Shown here piece after piece: positions 8,783-17,935 of a stretch of 64,000 nucleotides of DNA. The DNA comes from Caldicellulosiruptor saccharolyticus DSM 8903 (GTDB lineage: Bacteria > Bacillota > Thermoanaerobacteria > Caldicellulosiruptorales > Caldicellulosiruptoraceae), in NCBI RefSeq assembly GCF_000016545.1, contig NC_009437.1:723501-787500 (forward strand). Direction: 5' to 3'. The position numbers and the translations under genes are program-made. How positions within the stretch are numbered: the stretch's first letter is position 1; each line of letters opens with the position of its first letter. A model generated the notes under the pieces. The model was not told where the DNA came from. It did no database searches and saw only the letters and a program-made list of their open reading frames with translations.

Positions 8783-11700
8783 ATGAAAAATAAAAATATA
8801 CACAGATTTTTATTTTTGATTATCTGTGTTATTACTCAACTTTTAATAATGAAAACTGTGAGTGCACAAACAAAAGAATATTTATCGACTGATATGTACA
8901 AGCTTGCAGTGGAAAAGTTGTCTAAGATAGGTGTTGTATCATCAAAAGATTATCTCAAGCCAAACAGTTACGTGACTCGTCAGGAGTTTGTTAGGGCTAT
9001 TGCAAAAATTTCAAATGTTGATGAAAAAATTTTAGTTCAACAACCATTTTCATACTGTATAGATGTAAAATCTAATACAGAACTTTGTGGTTATGTGAAT
9101 TGGGCCGTTAAAAATAAGTATTTGAATATTTCAATAGATGGGAAATTTAGACCATTTGAAGAAATTACATTTTCTCATGTAGTAACTGCAATGGTAAAAA
9201 TGCTAAATTATACTGATTCAGATTTGGAGGGTATCTGGCCTTATAACTATATCAGAAAGGCTTCTGAACTTGGACTGTTGAAAGGCTTAAATGTGTCAGC
9301 TAAGAAAAAAGTTACAAAATATGATTTAGCCATTATGCTATATAGGCTGCTTGAAACAAATGTAAAAAATACAAATACAAAATATTCTGAATATGTTGGG
9401 CTTTACAAATCGTATGTTGTACTTGATACTGGCAAGACATCATCAAAGCTTCTTCCAAATGAGGTTTTGACAGACAGCGGAGTGCTTGTTAACACAACAA
9501 AAACGCAACTTGAAGTTGGGAAAAAGTACATGCTTCAGGTCGATGGCAATAAAATCACAAAAGTATTTGGGACAGAAAACTACTCTTTCCAGATTGTCAG
9601 CACAAAGGTAAGCAGCAGGACTGTATATTACAGTGAAAGCGGAAAGACAAAATCAATAACTTTGCCATCTTCGGCAACATACTATTACAATGGCTCCAAA
9701 CAAAGCTACGATGCAATTGAAAATGTTCTAAAACCAAACCAGAAAATAAGCTTTATATATTCTGAAGATAGGAGCAAAGTGGACTTTGTTGTAATTTCCA
9801 ACATATATGCACAAGAGATTTACGGAAACTACGATGAGGTTTTGATTTTGGCAACTCCAAAAACATCATCGGCACTGGATGCAAACCAGGTTCAGACAGA
9901 CAAGGGAATATACTTTGTTGCATCTTCAATAAAACCTGAAAACCTTGAAATTGGAGCAAAGTATGGAGTGTATATAAAAGATGATACAATCACAGTAGCT
10001 TTGCAAAAGGTATGGGTATCTGACAAGTTTACCATCAAAAATATAGATGATTACACACTTGTTGCTGAGCAAAACGGCAAGACACAGAAGATTCAGCTGA
10101 CAAGCAAACCTGTATATTACTATCAGGGGACAAAACAGAGCTATGAAAATCTGCCAAGCATTTTAAAAGAAGACCAGATACTTTATGTATCAAAAGACCC
10201 TGACACAGGCAAGGTTATGGCATACGTTATTCAAGACCCATACGGCAGTCAGTATGGCAATTATATTGAAGCAATAGTTTTGCAGGATGCACTTTTAAAC
10301 TCAAGCCTTGAGAACAACCAGGTTATGACTGACAAGGGCATCTTTTACCTTCCATCTGCCGAGACAAAGCTTGAAATAGGTGCAAAGTACGGACTTTATG
10401 TTAAAAACGATAAGATAACCCTTGTTGTAAGGAAGTTGAACAATACTCAGCAATATGAGATAACAGATGTTGTAGGTGATACTAACGTCAAGCTAAAAGG
10501 TACCCAGGGGCAGGAGAACATTATTCTGCCTCAAAAGCCAACTTACTATTACAACGGTGCGAAAATGAACTACACGGAGCTCAAGAATGTGCTAAAAGTG
10601 GGTCAGAAAATCTACTTTGGTTTTGCAAAGGACGGCAAGACATACGATTATGTTGTAATTCAGGACCCATACTCTCTTGAGTATGGCACATATACAGAGG
10701 TCATAGTGATGGCAGATAGCACTCTATCGAGCAAGCTTGCCACAGGTGAGGTTTTGACAGACAAGGGCATATATGTTGTGGGAAGATCTGCAGGAAAGCT
10801 TTCTGTTGGTGGAAGATATGGTGTGTACATCAAAGATGATACAATCACCAAGGTTGTGAAAAAGCTAAACAACGTGGAGTCAGCGGAGATCACAGCAGTG
10901 GTTAGTGATACAAATGTAAAACTCAAAAAAGGAAGCAGTGAAAACACCATGTTTCTTCCTCAAAAACCCACGTACTATTACAATGGAAATAAGCTCAGCT
11001 ATGACCAGCTAAAGAGCATTCTCAAAACAGGTCAGAAAATCTATTTTGGCTACAACCAGGCAGGAAGTTCGTATGAGTATGCAATCATCCAGGACCCATA
11101 CTATGATGAGTATGGAACATACATGGAAGTTATTGTAATGGGCACAAGTAAGATAACAAAAGGTCTTGCAGAAAATGAAGTTCTGACAGACAAGGGCATT
11201 TTGACCCTGCCATCAAACCAGAACACAAGCTTGGAGCTTGGCGCAAAATATGGGCTTTATGTTGATTCAGATAACAATATAACGTTTATATACAAGAAAT
11301 TCAACTCAGCAGATGGCATGACGGTATTATACGCACTTGGAAGCAAAGTAACAGTGGATAAAGGTGGAACACAGGTTGAGATGACTCTGCCACAGAACAT
11401 AACCTACTACTACAACGGCGCAAAGATTGACTACTTGACAGCTGTGCAGAAAATGCAAAGGGCAACATCGCTTGTGTTTGGAATATCCACACAAAAGAGA
11501 GGGTACGACTACTGTGTGATATTTGACCCGGTATACAGCAAACCATACCTTGCAAACGAGCAGACATATCTGACCTTAAAAGCAGGTGATCTGGATATAA
11601 GTGGTAGTAGCAAAGTTATAAAAGACGGGGATGTTGTGGATTACAGCTATATACAGAAAAACGATGTTGTCTATGCTGTGACAGACATCTGGGGTGGTAA

Positions 11701-11950
11701 TAAGTTCATACTTGTTGTAGATGATAAGGTTGAGGGTTATATCAAGAGCTACCAGCCAACAAGGTTCACACCAAAGTCAATTGTTGTAAGTGCAGTAGAC
11801 CTGACAACAGGAAGGCTTGTGGATAAGACATATGAGGTGAGTGAAGATTTTGACCCATCTGTGCTTCTTTCTGACACCTTCAAAGTTGGTCAGAGAGTAT
11901 ATCTAATTTTAGGATATGATGGCAAGGTTGTGAGTATGGTGAAACCATAG
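8783..11950 (+). CDS. Large SLH-domain surface protein with five tandem repeats
   Basis: A 1055-residue secreted protein. A signal peptide covers about residues 1-29. Three SLH modules follow (about 36-80, 90-140 and 150-195, the first with YVTRQEFVRAIAKI) and anchor it to secondary wall polymer. Residues about 205-940 consist of five repeats of 142-144 residues, each with a VLTDKGI-type motif (starts near 227, 369, 513, 656, 799), then LEIGAKYGLYV-type and YYYNGAK-type motifs. The C-terminal 110 residues differ. The repeats look like all-beta modules; no enzyme signature is visible. It follows the MacAB-like operon with an AAGGGGTGAT ribosome site and only 40 bp gap, so it is probably co-transcribed, perhaps as cargo or partner of the exporter. 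Codon use is less AT-biased than in the neighbouring decayed region. Function unknown. Confidence 0.88.
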   Translation: MKNKNIHRFLFLIICVITQLLIMKTVSAQTKEYLSTDMYKLAVEKLSKIGVVSSKDYLKPNSYVTRQEFVRAIAKISNVDEKILVQQPFSYCIDVKSNTELCGYVNWAVKNKYLNISIDGKFRPFEEITFSHVVTAMVKMLNYTDSDLEGIWPYNYIRKASELGLLKGLNVSAKKKVTKYDLAIMLYRLLETNVKNTNTKYSEYVGLYKSYVVLDTGKTSSKLLPNEVLTDSGVLVNTTKTQLEVGKKYMLQVDGNKITKVFGTENYSFQIVSTKVSSRTVYYSESGKTKSITLPSSATYYYNGSKQSYDAIENVLKPNQKISFIYSEDRSKVDFVVISNIYAQEIYGNYDEVLILATPKTSSALDANQVQTDKGIYFVASSIKPENLEIGAKYGVYIKDDTITVALQKVWVSDKFTIKNIDDYTLVAEQNGKTQKIQLTSKPVYYYQGTKQSYENLPSILKEDQILYVSKDPDTGKVMAYVIQDPYGSQYGNYIEAIVLQDALLNSSLENNQVMTDKGIFYLPSAETKLEIGAKYGLYVKNDKITLVVRKLNNTQQYEITDVVGDTNVKLKGTQGQENIILPQKPTYYYNGAKMNYTELKNVLKVGQKIYFGFAKDGKTYDYVVIQDPYSLEYGTYTEVIVMADSTLSSKLATGEVLTDKGIYVVGRSAGKLSVGGRYGVYIKDDTITKVVKKLNNVESAEITAVVSDTNVKLKKGSSENTMFLPQKPTYYYNGNKLSYDQLKSILKTGQKIYFGYNQAGSSYEYAIIQDPYYDEYGTYMEVIVMGTSKITKGLAENEVLTDKGILTLPSNQNTSLELGAKYGLYVDSDNNITFIYKKFNSADGMTVLYALGSKVTVDKGGTQVEMTLPQNITYYYNGAKIDYLTAVQKMQRATSLVFGISTQKRGYDYCVIFDPVYSKPYLANEQTYLTLKAGDLDISGSSKVIKDGDVVDYSYIQKNDVVYAVTDIWGGNKFILVVDDKVEGYIKSYQPTRFTPKSIVVSAVDLTTGRLVDKTYEVSEDFDPSVLLSDTFKVGQRVYLILGYDGKVVSMVKP
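9461..11605 (+). repeat. Five tandem ~429-bp coding repeats in the SLH protein gene
   Basis: The codons for the (E/Q)V(L/Q/M)TD motif start at 9461, 9887, 10319, 10748 and 11177, giving steps of 426, 432, 429 and 429 bp. Nucleotide identity is highest between the middle copies, for example ACAGACAAGGGCAT recurs in the fourth and fifth. Unequal recombination could change copy number. Confidence 0.85.
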
Positions 11951-12768
11951 AAAAGTAGATTTCTATTGACTTAAAGCTAAAATGAAGGATTGGAGATAAA
12001 TATTATTAAAAAGTTGAAATTATTATTAATTAATTATTATGATCAGAACACAAAAAGCGGCAGTTATTGAAATGGGTCAGAGAGTAGTGGAAAAATAGTT
12101 TAATAAAACTAACGGAAAAGGAAATAAAAATTGATGCAAGTAGAGAATTTTTGTACAAATATTTTAAACCAGAAAAATGTAATAATATTTATCTGTCAAA
12201 AGTGAGGGTGAATTTTCTGAATGCTCACCCTTCAGTTTTTTGGCTAAAAAATAAATTGTTGGGGTGGTTAAAGGGAAAGATTTACAAGAATTTAGGATGT
12301 TCGATAGTATGGAGTGAAGATTTAAATTCTGGTCAGTACTTTGGGGAAATAAAAGTAATAAATCCTTTTTGTCTTTAAGTACATGGTGAAAATTTGAAAT
12401 AGATTAAATATCCTTGGTTGTTCTGTTCTTTATTTTTTATCTTCCCTTATGTTTTGTTGCAGCTTGTCTCTAAAGATCAAAATTATAATACGATGAGGCT
12501 TTTTTTTGTTACTACAATTACTCTATATATGGTTATTTCTTTTATTCAACAAACTAAATTAAAAGATTATGTTATAGCGAAAAAAATTAAATTTCAAATT
12601 TATTGTATTTCACATATAATATCACAATAAAGGACATAGTTATAAATCATCGATTTCCATTTATCCATAAAATTCTATAAAATCAAGACATAATGTATAG
12701 TCATACCACAATGGTATTCTAGTAAAATTAGTATAAGAAGCTAAAAATTAGAGCAAGGTGAATGTTAA
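11951..12768. other. Gene-poor region with fragments of decayed genes
   Basis: There is no convincing intact gene. A frame from about 12068 to 12378 encodes a lysine-rich stretch but has only a TTG start (12151) and no ribosome site, and contains a terminator-like hairpin. A second frame (12418-12630) encodes a hydrophobic fragment, again with only a TTG start. Both look like remnants. The codons GTAGTGGAAAAATAG near 12091 resemble the end of the DUF3267 gene downstream (13332-13344), which suggests an old partial duplication. Confidence 0.5.
12203..12241 (+). terminator. Possible terminator downstream of the SLH protein gene
   Basis: TGAGGGTGA (12203-12211) pairs with TCACCCTTCA (12225-12234) with one bulge, followed by GTTTTTT. 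It lies 250 bp after the SLH gene stop and is the first terminator-like hairpin I see there. Confidence 0.5.
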
Positions 12769-13344
12769 ATGAAATTTAGGTTAGGTAAACCACCAATTAA
12801 TGAAAATATTAACTTATCAGAGTGGAACTTGCTTAAAGAACCAAAAAGTTTAATAGTTACTCAGATAGTTACTCTACCAATAGGATTAATTTGTGTAGGA
12901 CTAATTTTTTTCATTTTGCATTATTTTAAAGGCATAAATTTACCTAAATTTGGGGTAGAATACATTTTGGCCTATTTTCTAATGATACCTCTTCATGAGA
13001 TGATACATGCTTTGTGTTATCCTGGTGGTTTGTTATCAAAAGATACAGTAATTGGATGTTGGCCTGATATGTTTATTTTTTATGCATATAACAGCAGAGT
13101 TTTGAAAAGAAACAGATATTTATTAGTTTATATTGCTCCATTTATTGTACTTTCAATTATTCCAACCATAATTATGTTATTTTTAGATTTTAAAAGTGAT
13201 TTGTTATTGCTAATTGTGCTTTTCAATGCTTTAGGTTCATGTGTAGATATATTTAGTTGCGTTTTAATTCTATTACAAGTACCCAAAGAAGGACTTGTGG
13301 TTAATAGTGAAGAAAAGACATATTGGAAAGTAGTGGAAAAGTAG
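12769..13344 (+). CDS. DUF3267-type membrane protein with HExxH motif
   Basis: A 191-residue integral membrane protein. Hydrophobic segments lie at about residues 25-50, 65-82, 118-145 and 150-172. The motif HEMIHALCYPGG (about residue 76) supplies an HExxH zinc-binding signature inside or beside a membrane segment, as in the DUF3267 group of putative zincin peptidases. A downstream Asp in the segment near residue 162 could be a third ligand; this is inferred. The start ATG 12769 follows an AAGGTGAA ribosome site. It is isolated in a decayed region without an obvious partner. Proteolytic activity is not shown by sequence alone; members of this group are found near membrane or sporulation genes. 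Confidence 0.75.
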   Translation: MKFRLGKPPINENINLSEWNLLKEPKSLIVTQIVTLPIGLICVGLIFFILHYFKGINLPKFGVEYILAYFLMIPLHEMIHALCYPGGLLSKDTVIGCWPDMFIFYAYNSRVLKRNRYLLVYIAPFIVLSIIPTIIMLFLDFKSDLLLLIVLFNALGSCVDIFSCVLILLQVPKEGLVVNSEEKTYWKVVEK

Positions 13345-14331
13345 GGTGGACAATTGTGATAATTATAGGAGGTATAACAAGTTTTGTTTGAAATGCGACA
13401 GCTGGAGTTTCGGCAGGTATTACGTTATGAACGGTAACCACGAGAGTTTAAGTAATTTTGTGTAAAGTATAGACTTCTTTTTTGGTAACAATTCTAAATA
13501 TAAACAAAAGATATCCAAGATAAACAATAAAATGTAAAAACAGACGGTATAATGTCAAAGAGGTTTTTAAAAAAATTTTTTAAATTGCAATATCGAATGC
13601 AATACTTTTTTAAAAGCAACTGGAAATTGATTATTTAAGTCCACACTGTGTATGATATTAGTATCCATATTATTCCAGCTTACCTGCAGGAGAGCTGATG
13701 ATTGGCATTTGTTGTTATATATGTATACTATTTTAACTACCTAAATCGTTGCTATAATCTCTTATATATCTTTTCCAACAAATATAGCTCTTAGTTCTTT
13801 CGTAAACTCTCCAATGCACTCTTGTACCTAAATATCCTCCTCGGCAGGCTATTACATCAATTTGTGCTCTTTCTTATCATTTCATGCTTATCTCACTTAT
13901 CGTTCTTTCCCTTTGGTATAAATCTTTTTATTATCCCATTTATCCTTTTGTTTCCCCCCTTTCTCTTTGCTTTAATGCAAGTATTTTATAAGCATAAAAT
14001 GATTTTCCAATATTTACAAAATATTTCTTCAAATTTTATTTCTGAGTACCTATGTAGTTTAATTTCCTTTCATTTTCAAGCACTCAGGAAATTTGCCCAT
14101 GCAAAATAAGATTTATCTGGTGCTTGAAATTTATAAAATTTTTATTGAATTTATCAAACCATCAAAATCTTTTAATCAACAGATTAAACAGTATTTATGA
14201 AGTGTTTAAAGAATACTAAGATATTTTTTAAAATTTCTGCATGCTAATTTATGATGTATTTGATATACTGCTGACTAAATCACGATAAAAACTGTTAAAA
14301 AAAGTCTTTATGAAGGGATGATGGTGTAGCT
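13345..14331. other. Long gene-poor stretch, no supported gene
   Basis: Only fragments are visible. A 31-codon frame starting with GTG at 13356 is interrupted twice by TGA. A plus-strand frame at 13822-14109 encodes a hydrophobic, low-complexity sequence without start context or ribosome site. A minus-strand piece near 13730-13850 reads as a short basic, aromatic-rich segment but is open for only about 30 codons. The final 100 bp should contain the GH26 promoter; TATACT at 14264-14269 is a possible -10 element without a good -35 partner. Confidence 0.5.
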
Positions 14332-15690
14332 ATGAAGATAAGCAAATATATAAAAGAAGCAATATTAAATGGAGTAAAAATTGTAAAAGAACATATCAGC
14401 GGGGAAGATGTTTATAGTGCTTTGCCTGAATCAGACAGATTTGAAATTGAGTTTTGCATAGAAATAGAAAAAAGTGGTTATTACAATCTATATTTGAATT
14501 ATAAAATAGAAAAGTACACAAAAGTTGTCTATCTTGTAGATATAGATGGATTGTGTCATGGTGATATTAGATTGCATTCTGAATCGGGTAAAGTTTCAAA
14601 AATGAAGATTGGGAGGGCCTTCTTAGAAAAAGGTCAGAAAAAAATCAAAATTTATGGTGGCTGGGGAGTAGCTCACATATATGCAATTGAACTTGAAGAA
14701 GATAAGTTGCAAAATTACAGTGCTCCTTCATTTGATCTTTCAAACAAAAATGCCTCTGATAAATGCAAAAAATTAATGGAATATTTTTCAAAGATTTATA
14801 GCAAGGCAATTATTGCAGGCCAGCACACAAACACAGCAGCAGGACCAGAAATTGCATATTTAGAGTATCAAACAGGCAAAAAAACAACTCTTCGTGGTTT
14901 TGATTTTCTAAGCTATACAAGACACACCATTACTAATAATATGACCTACGATGCAATGTTTGAAGTAATTTTAAATAAAGGCTCTGTTGAAGAAGCAATT
15001 AAATGGCACAAGGAGTTAGGAGGAATTGTGACATTTTGCTGGCATTGGTTTTCTCCAATAGGAGGCAACGATAAGACTTTTTATACAAAAAACACCGATT
15101 TTGATATTGAGGTTGCTCTTTGCCCTAATACTGAAGAAAACAAGCTGCTGATGGAGGATATATATGAAATCGGCAAGTGGTTGAAAATCATGGCAGATGC
15201 AGATGTTCCAGTTATTTTCAGACCATTACATGAGGCTGATGGCAGGTGGTTTTGGTGGGGAGCAAAAGGGTTTGATGCTTACAAAAAGCTTTACTATCTT
15301 TTGTATGATGTATATACTAATCACTTTAAATTAAACAATCTCATATGGGTTTGGAATGCACCCCATCCTGATTGGAGAATAGAAATGGACTACTATGATG
15401 TTGCAGGGGTTGACTTTTATGCCCCGGCCCAAAACTATGGTCCTCTTTCATTTTGGTATGATTATGTCTATGAACTTACAGAAGCTAAAAAACCCATAGC
15501 TTTAACAGAAAACGGACCAATTCCTGACCCAGATAAACTGCAAAGTTCAAAGACTTATTGGCTTTGGTTTATGCCTTGGTGGGGTGGATTTACAACTGAT
15601 GGCAAGATAAATTCGTTTGAACACCTGAGAAAGGTTTATAACCACCCTTACGTAATAACACTTGATAAATTCGACTTATTTAGAAGATGA
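14332..15690 (+). CDS. GH26 endo-beta-mannanase-like enzyme, no signal peptide
   Basis: A 452-residue protein. Residues 1-125 form a carbohydrate-binding beta-sandwich like CBM35/CBM6. Residues about 140-450 form a GH26 barrel. The acid/base Glu lies in FRPLHEADGRWFWWG (E301) and the nucleophile Glu in ALTENGPIPD (E393), both in the expected GH26 contexts, and aromatic subsite residues are present (FCWHWFSP near 238). No signal peptide or membrane segment is seen, so it should act in the cytoplasm on imported manno-oligosaccharides, unless the true start is lost. The start ATG 14332 follows AGGGATGATGG. It converges on the GH28 gene and shares a terminator with it. Other GH26 specificities (lichenase, xylanase) cannot be excluded. 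Confidence 0.88.
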   Translation: MKISKYIKEAILNGVKIVKEHISGEDVYSALPESDRFEIEFCIEIEKSGYYNLYLNYKIEKYTKVVYLVDIDGLCHGDIRLHSESGKVSKMKIGRAFLEKGQKKIKIYGGWGVAHIYAIELEEDKLQNYSAPSFDLSNKNASDKCKKLMEYFSKIYSKAIIAGQHTNTAAGPEIAYLEYQTGKKTTLRGFDFLSYTRHTITNNMTYDAMFEVILNKGSVEEAIKWHKELGGIVTFCWHWFSPIGGNDKTFYTKNTDFDIEVALCPNTEENKLLMEDIYEIGKWLKIMADADVPVIFRPLHEADGRWFWWGAKGFDAYKKLYYLLYDVYTNHFKLNNLIWVWNAPHPDWRIEMDYYDVAGVDFYAPAQNYGPLSFWYDYVYELTEAKKPIALTENGPIPDPDKLQSSKTYWLWFMPWWGGFTTDGKINSFEHLRKVYNHPYVITLDKFDLFRR

Positions 15691-15704
15691 AAAAAATAAA
15701 AGTT

Positions 15705-15767
15705 CAAGGCTGCCATTTGAAAAAGGTCATTTCATATGTTCTGGAGTGGACTGGCAGCCTTGAAATT
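15705..15767. terminator. Shared terminator between convergent GH26 and GH28 genes
   Basis: CAAGGCTGCCA (15705-15715) pairs perfectly with TGGCAGCCTTG (15752-15762). A T-run follows on the plus strand (AAATTTTG) and an A-rich stretch precedes it (AAAAAAATAAAAG), giving a U-tract on the minus transcript as well. Confidence 0.7.
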
Positions 15768-15798
15768 TTGTTGCAATTAGGATTTTAAACTTTTGACT

Positions 15799-17130
15799 TT
15801 AAGTAGCTACTTTTCTAATACCAGAAAAGGAAGAGTTATTTACATTTTGAAAAATTCCTTCTATGTCAAAATCAGTTTTTAAGCTTTGTAAATTGTATCC
15901 ATAGTTTATATCTTGAAGTTTAAGATTGAAAACATCTTTTGAAAAAATCCATGGAATTTTATTCATGTAATCAGGGAAAGGTGGACATTGACTTGGGAGA
16001 ATATCAATTCTTTTGCCAAAAAGTGGCCTGTTTTTGCCAAAGCTGAGGTATATATCAATATTTTTAAGCGAAATATTTCGGATATTATTATCTTTGCCAT
16101 AGATTAAGATCCCATTTTCTGAGTAAGCTTTTACATTGGAAATAGAGATATCTTCGATAAAATTACCTTCTTCAGGGGAAGCAATGACAATTGGTTCACC
16201 CTTTCCCCACCATGTACCAGCAAATATTTTTGTTGTGATGATAACATTTGAAATTGTGACTGATTTGACATACCCGTTTTTCCCGTTTGCGAATATTGCA
16301 ATTCCTCTGTTTGAATTAAGGATGGTAAGATTAGAAGCAATTACATTCTTTACTTTGCTATCTAAATGTCCCATTCTCACAGCTGCAGAGCGTGTTTGCA
16401 TAATACAGTTTGACACAATTATATTTTCACAAGGTTTGTCCCAGTTTGTAATGCCAGATATAGCAACACAGTCATCACCGCAAGTAAAGAAGCTATCTGT
16501 GATTATTGCATTTTCGCATGAGCAAAGATGTATACCGTCGCTGTTTGGAACTCTGAGATTGTTCATAATCCTTATGTTGTGCACCTTGATGTATTTTGAT
16601 GAGTGGATGCAAACTGTCCAGCAAGGTGAGTCAATAATTGAGATACCACTCAGACAAATATTTTCACAATTATAGAAGAATATGGGTTGATTTGGTCTGT
16701 AAATTGGATTACATTCTGTCTCTTCAAACTGCTCTTTATCAAGCTGAGATAGCTCTTCGAACTGATTAAATGCTCTTGAAAAATCCATAAAACTGCTTCC
16801 AGAAAGGTCAATTGTACCTTTTCCATCAATTGCTATGTTCTTTTCATTCATTGCATATAAAAAGGAAGTAACTTCTCCCCATTCGTTGTGGTAATAACCA
16901 ATTTGGTAGTAATCTTCAATATTGTTGGTTGCTTTGATTACAGCACCTTCTTCTAAATATAGGGTTACATTAGATTTTAACCTTATAGGGCGGCTCAAAT
17001 AAATTCCAGCAGGTATAACTACAACTCCACCACCATTTTCAAAACAGGTGTCAATAGCCTTTTGTATTGCCTCTGTACAAAAGCTCAAACCATCTGGTTT
17101 TGCTCCAAAGTCAGTTACAATTATTCTCAA
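15799..17130 (-). CDS. GH28-family protein (polygalacturonase-like), no signal peptide
   Basis: A 443-residue right-handed beta-helix protein. It opens with the typical IIVTDFGAKPDG sequence (about residues 4-15) and ADG-like PAGIYLSRPIRLKSNVTLYL (about 47-66). Catalytic Asp candidates are D198 in NSDGIHL and D219/D220 in CGDDCVAI. A His lies in RMGHLDSK (about 255), where GHG is usual, and the family RIK triad is not obvious (NSNRGIAIF instead), so substrate preference may differ from polygalacturonate. The start chosen is TTG at 17130: AGGAGG (minus strand, 17137-17143) lies 7 bp before it, whereas an ATG at 17163 has no ribosome site. No signal peptide, implying a cytoplasmic role on imported pectin or rhamnogalacturonan oligomers. 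It lies downstream of the nitroreductase gene on the same strand, with a 190-bp gap. Confidence 0.85.
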   Translation of the reverse strand: MRIIVTDFGAKPDGLSFCTEAIQKAIDTCFENGGGVVVIPAGIYLSRPIRLKSNVTLYLEEGAVIKATNNIEDYYQIGYYHNEWGEVTSFLYAMNEKNIAIDGKGTIDLSGSSFMDFSRAFNQFEELSQLDKEQFEETECNPIYRPNQPIFFYNCENICLSGISIIDSPCWTVCIHSSKYIKVHNIRIMNNLRVPNSDGIHLCSCENAIITDSFFTCGDDCVAISGITNWDKPCENIIVSNCIMQTRSAAVRMGHLDSKVKNVIASNLTILNSNRGIAIFANGKNGYVKSVTISNVIITTKIFAGTWWGKGEPIVIASPEEGNFIEDISISNVKAYSENGILIYGKDNNIRNISLKNIDIYLSFGKNRPLFGKRIDILPSQCPPFPDYMNKIPWIFSKDVFNLKLQDINYGYNLQSLKTDFDIEGIFQNVNNSSFSGIRKVAT

Positions 17131-17321
17131 GAGTGTACCTCCTATTACTTTGGGTTCATACATTTAAAATAACCTAAAAAATCACTAAAATCCTCTCAAT
17201 AATTTTGAGAAAATGTTAGATTTTGATGGTTGTAAATAACAGTGATTAAACATATTGTAATAAACAAAAAAATAAGGGGCATAAAGCCCACCTTGCAATC
17301 CCTATAGGGTTTGAGGAAAAA

Positions 17322-17897
17322 TTACTTTATCCATTCAACCACATTCCACTTTCTTTCAGGTACTGTTTGAGGATAATTTTCAGTGTATCCTAAAGCAATT
17401 GCCCACAAAGGTTTGTATCCCTCAGGGATTTTCAGAAGTTCTATATAATCTTGTGCTTTTGGACTTGAAAAAAGCATCCCGACAAATCCTATCCAGCATG
17501 TTGCCAAACCGAGAGATTTTGCAGCAAGAAGGATGTTTTGGGTTGCAGCTGCACAGTCAACCTGGGCAGATTGACTATTTTCTTTTCCTGAAACAATTAT
17601 AGCCACTGGGGCATTGTGGAAAACGTTAAAATCTTCTTTTGATGCAGACTTTTTTAAGTTTTCATCAGAAGACTGAAGCATAATATTTTTTATTTCTTGA
17701 TTCATTTTGTTTAAAATATCAAGATTTTGAACCACTGTAAAAAACCATGGCTGACCATTTACAGCAGAAGGAGCAAAGATTGCAGCTTCAAGTAAAAGTT
17801 TTATCTTTTCCTCTTCAACTTGGGTAGGTAAAAAACTCCTTACACTTCGACGCTCTTTAATTGCTTTTATTACTTCATTTTCAAAAACACTGCTCAT
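17322..17897 (-). CDS. Nitroreductase-family flavoprotein
   Basis: A 191-residue FMN-dependent nitroreductase-fold protein. Family features are KERRSVRSFLPTQVEEEKI (about residues 13-31, phosphate-binding Arg cluster), AAIFAPSAVNGQPWFF (about 40-55) and a C-terminal LGYTENYPQ segment. It probably reduces quinones, nitro compounds or related substrates with NAD(P)H as a homodimer; the physiological substrate is unknown. The start is ATG 17897, with GGGAGAG 9 bp upstream; a TTG seven codons earlier overlaps this ribosome site. The gene begins 38 bp after the stop of the TIM-barrel-like gene upstream, suggesting one operon. Confidence 0.88.
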   Translation of the reverse strand: MSSVFENEVIKAIKERRSVRSFLPTQVEEEKIKLLLEAAIFAPSAVNGQPWFFTVVQNLDILNKMNQEIKNIMLQSSDENLKKSASKEDFNVFHNAPVAIIVSGKENSQSAQVDCAAATQNILLAAKSLGLATCWIGFVGMLFSSPKAQDYIELLKIPEGYKPLWAIALGYTENYPQTVPERKWNVVEWIK

Positions 17898-17935
17898 TTG
17901 CAAGCACTCTCCCTTCAAAAGAGTTTCAAAAAAAT

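Noticed and set aside
13822-14109. A 95-codon hydrophobic frame
   Set aside because: Low-complexity T-rich sequence, no ribosome site, no recognisable family.
16136-16675. A 179-codon plus-strand frame inside the GH28 gene
   Set aside because: It is antisense to a well-supported GH28 gene and has no start context.
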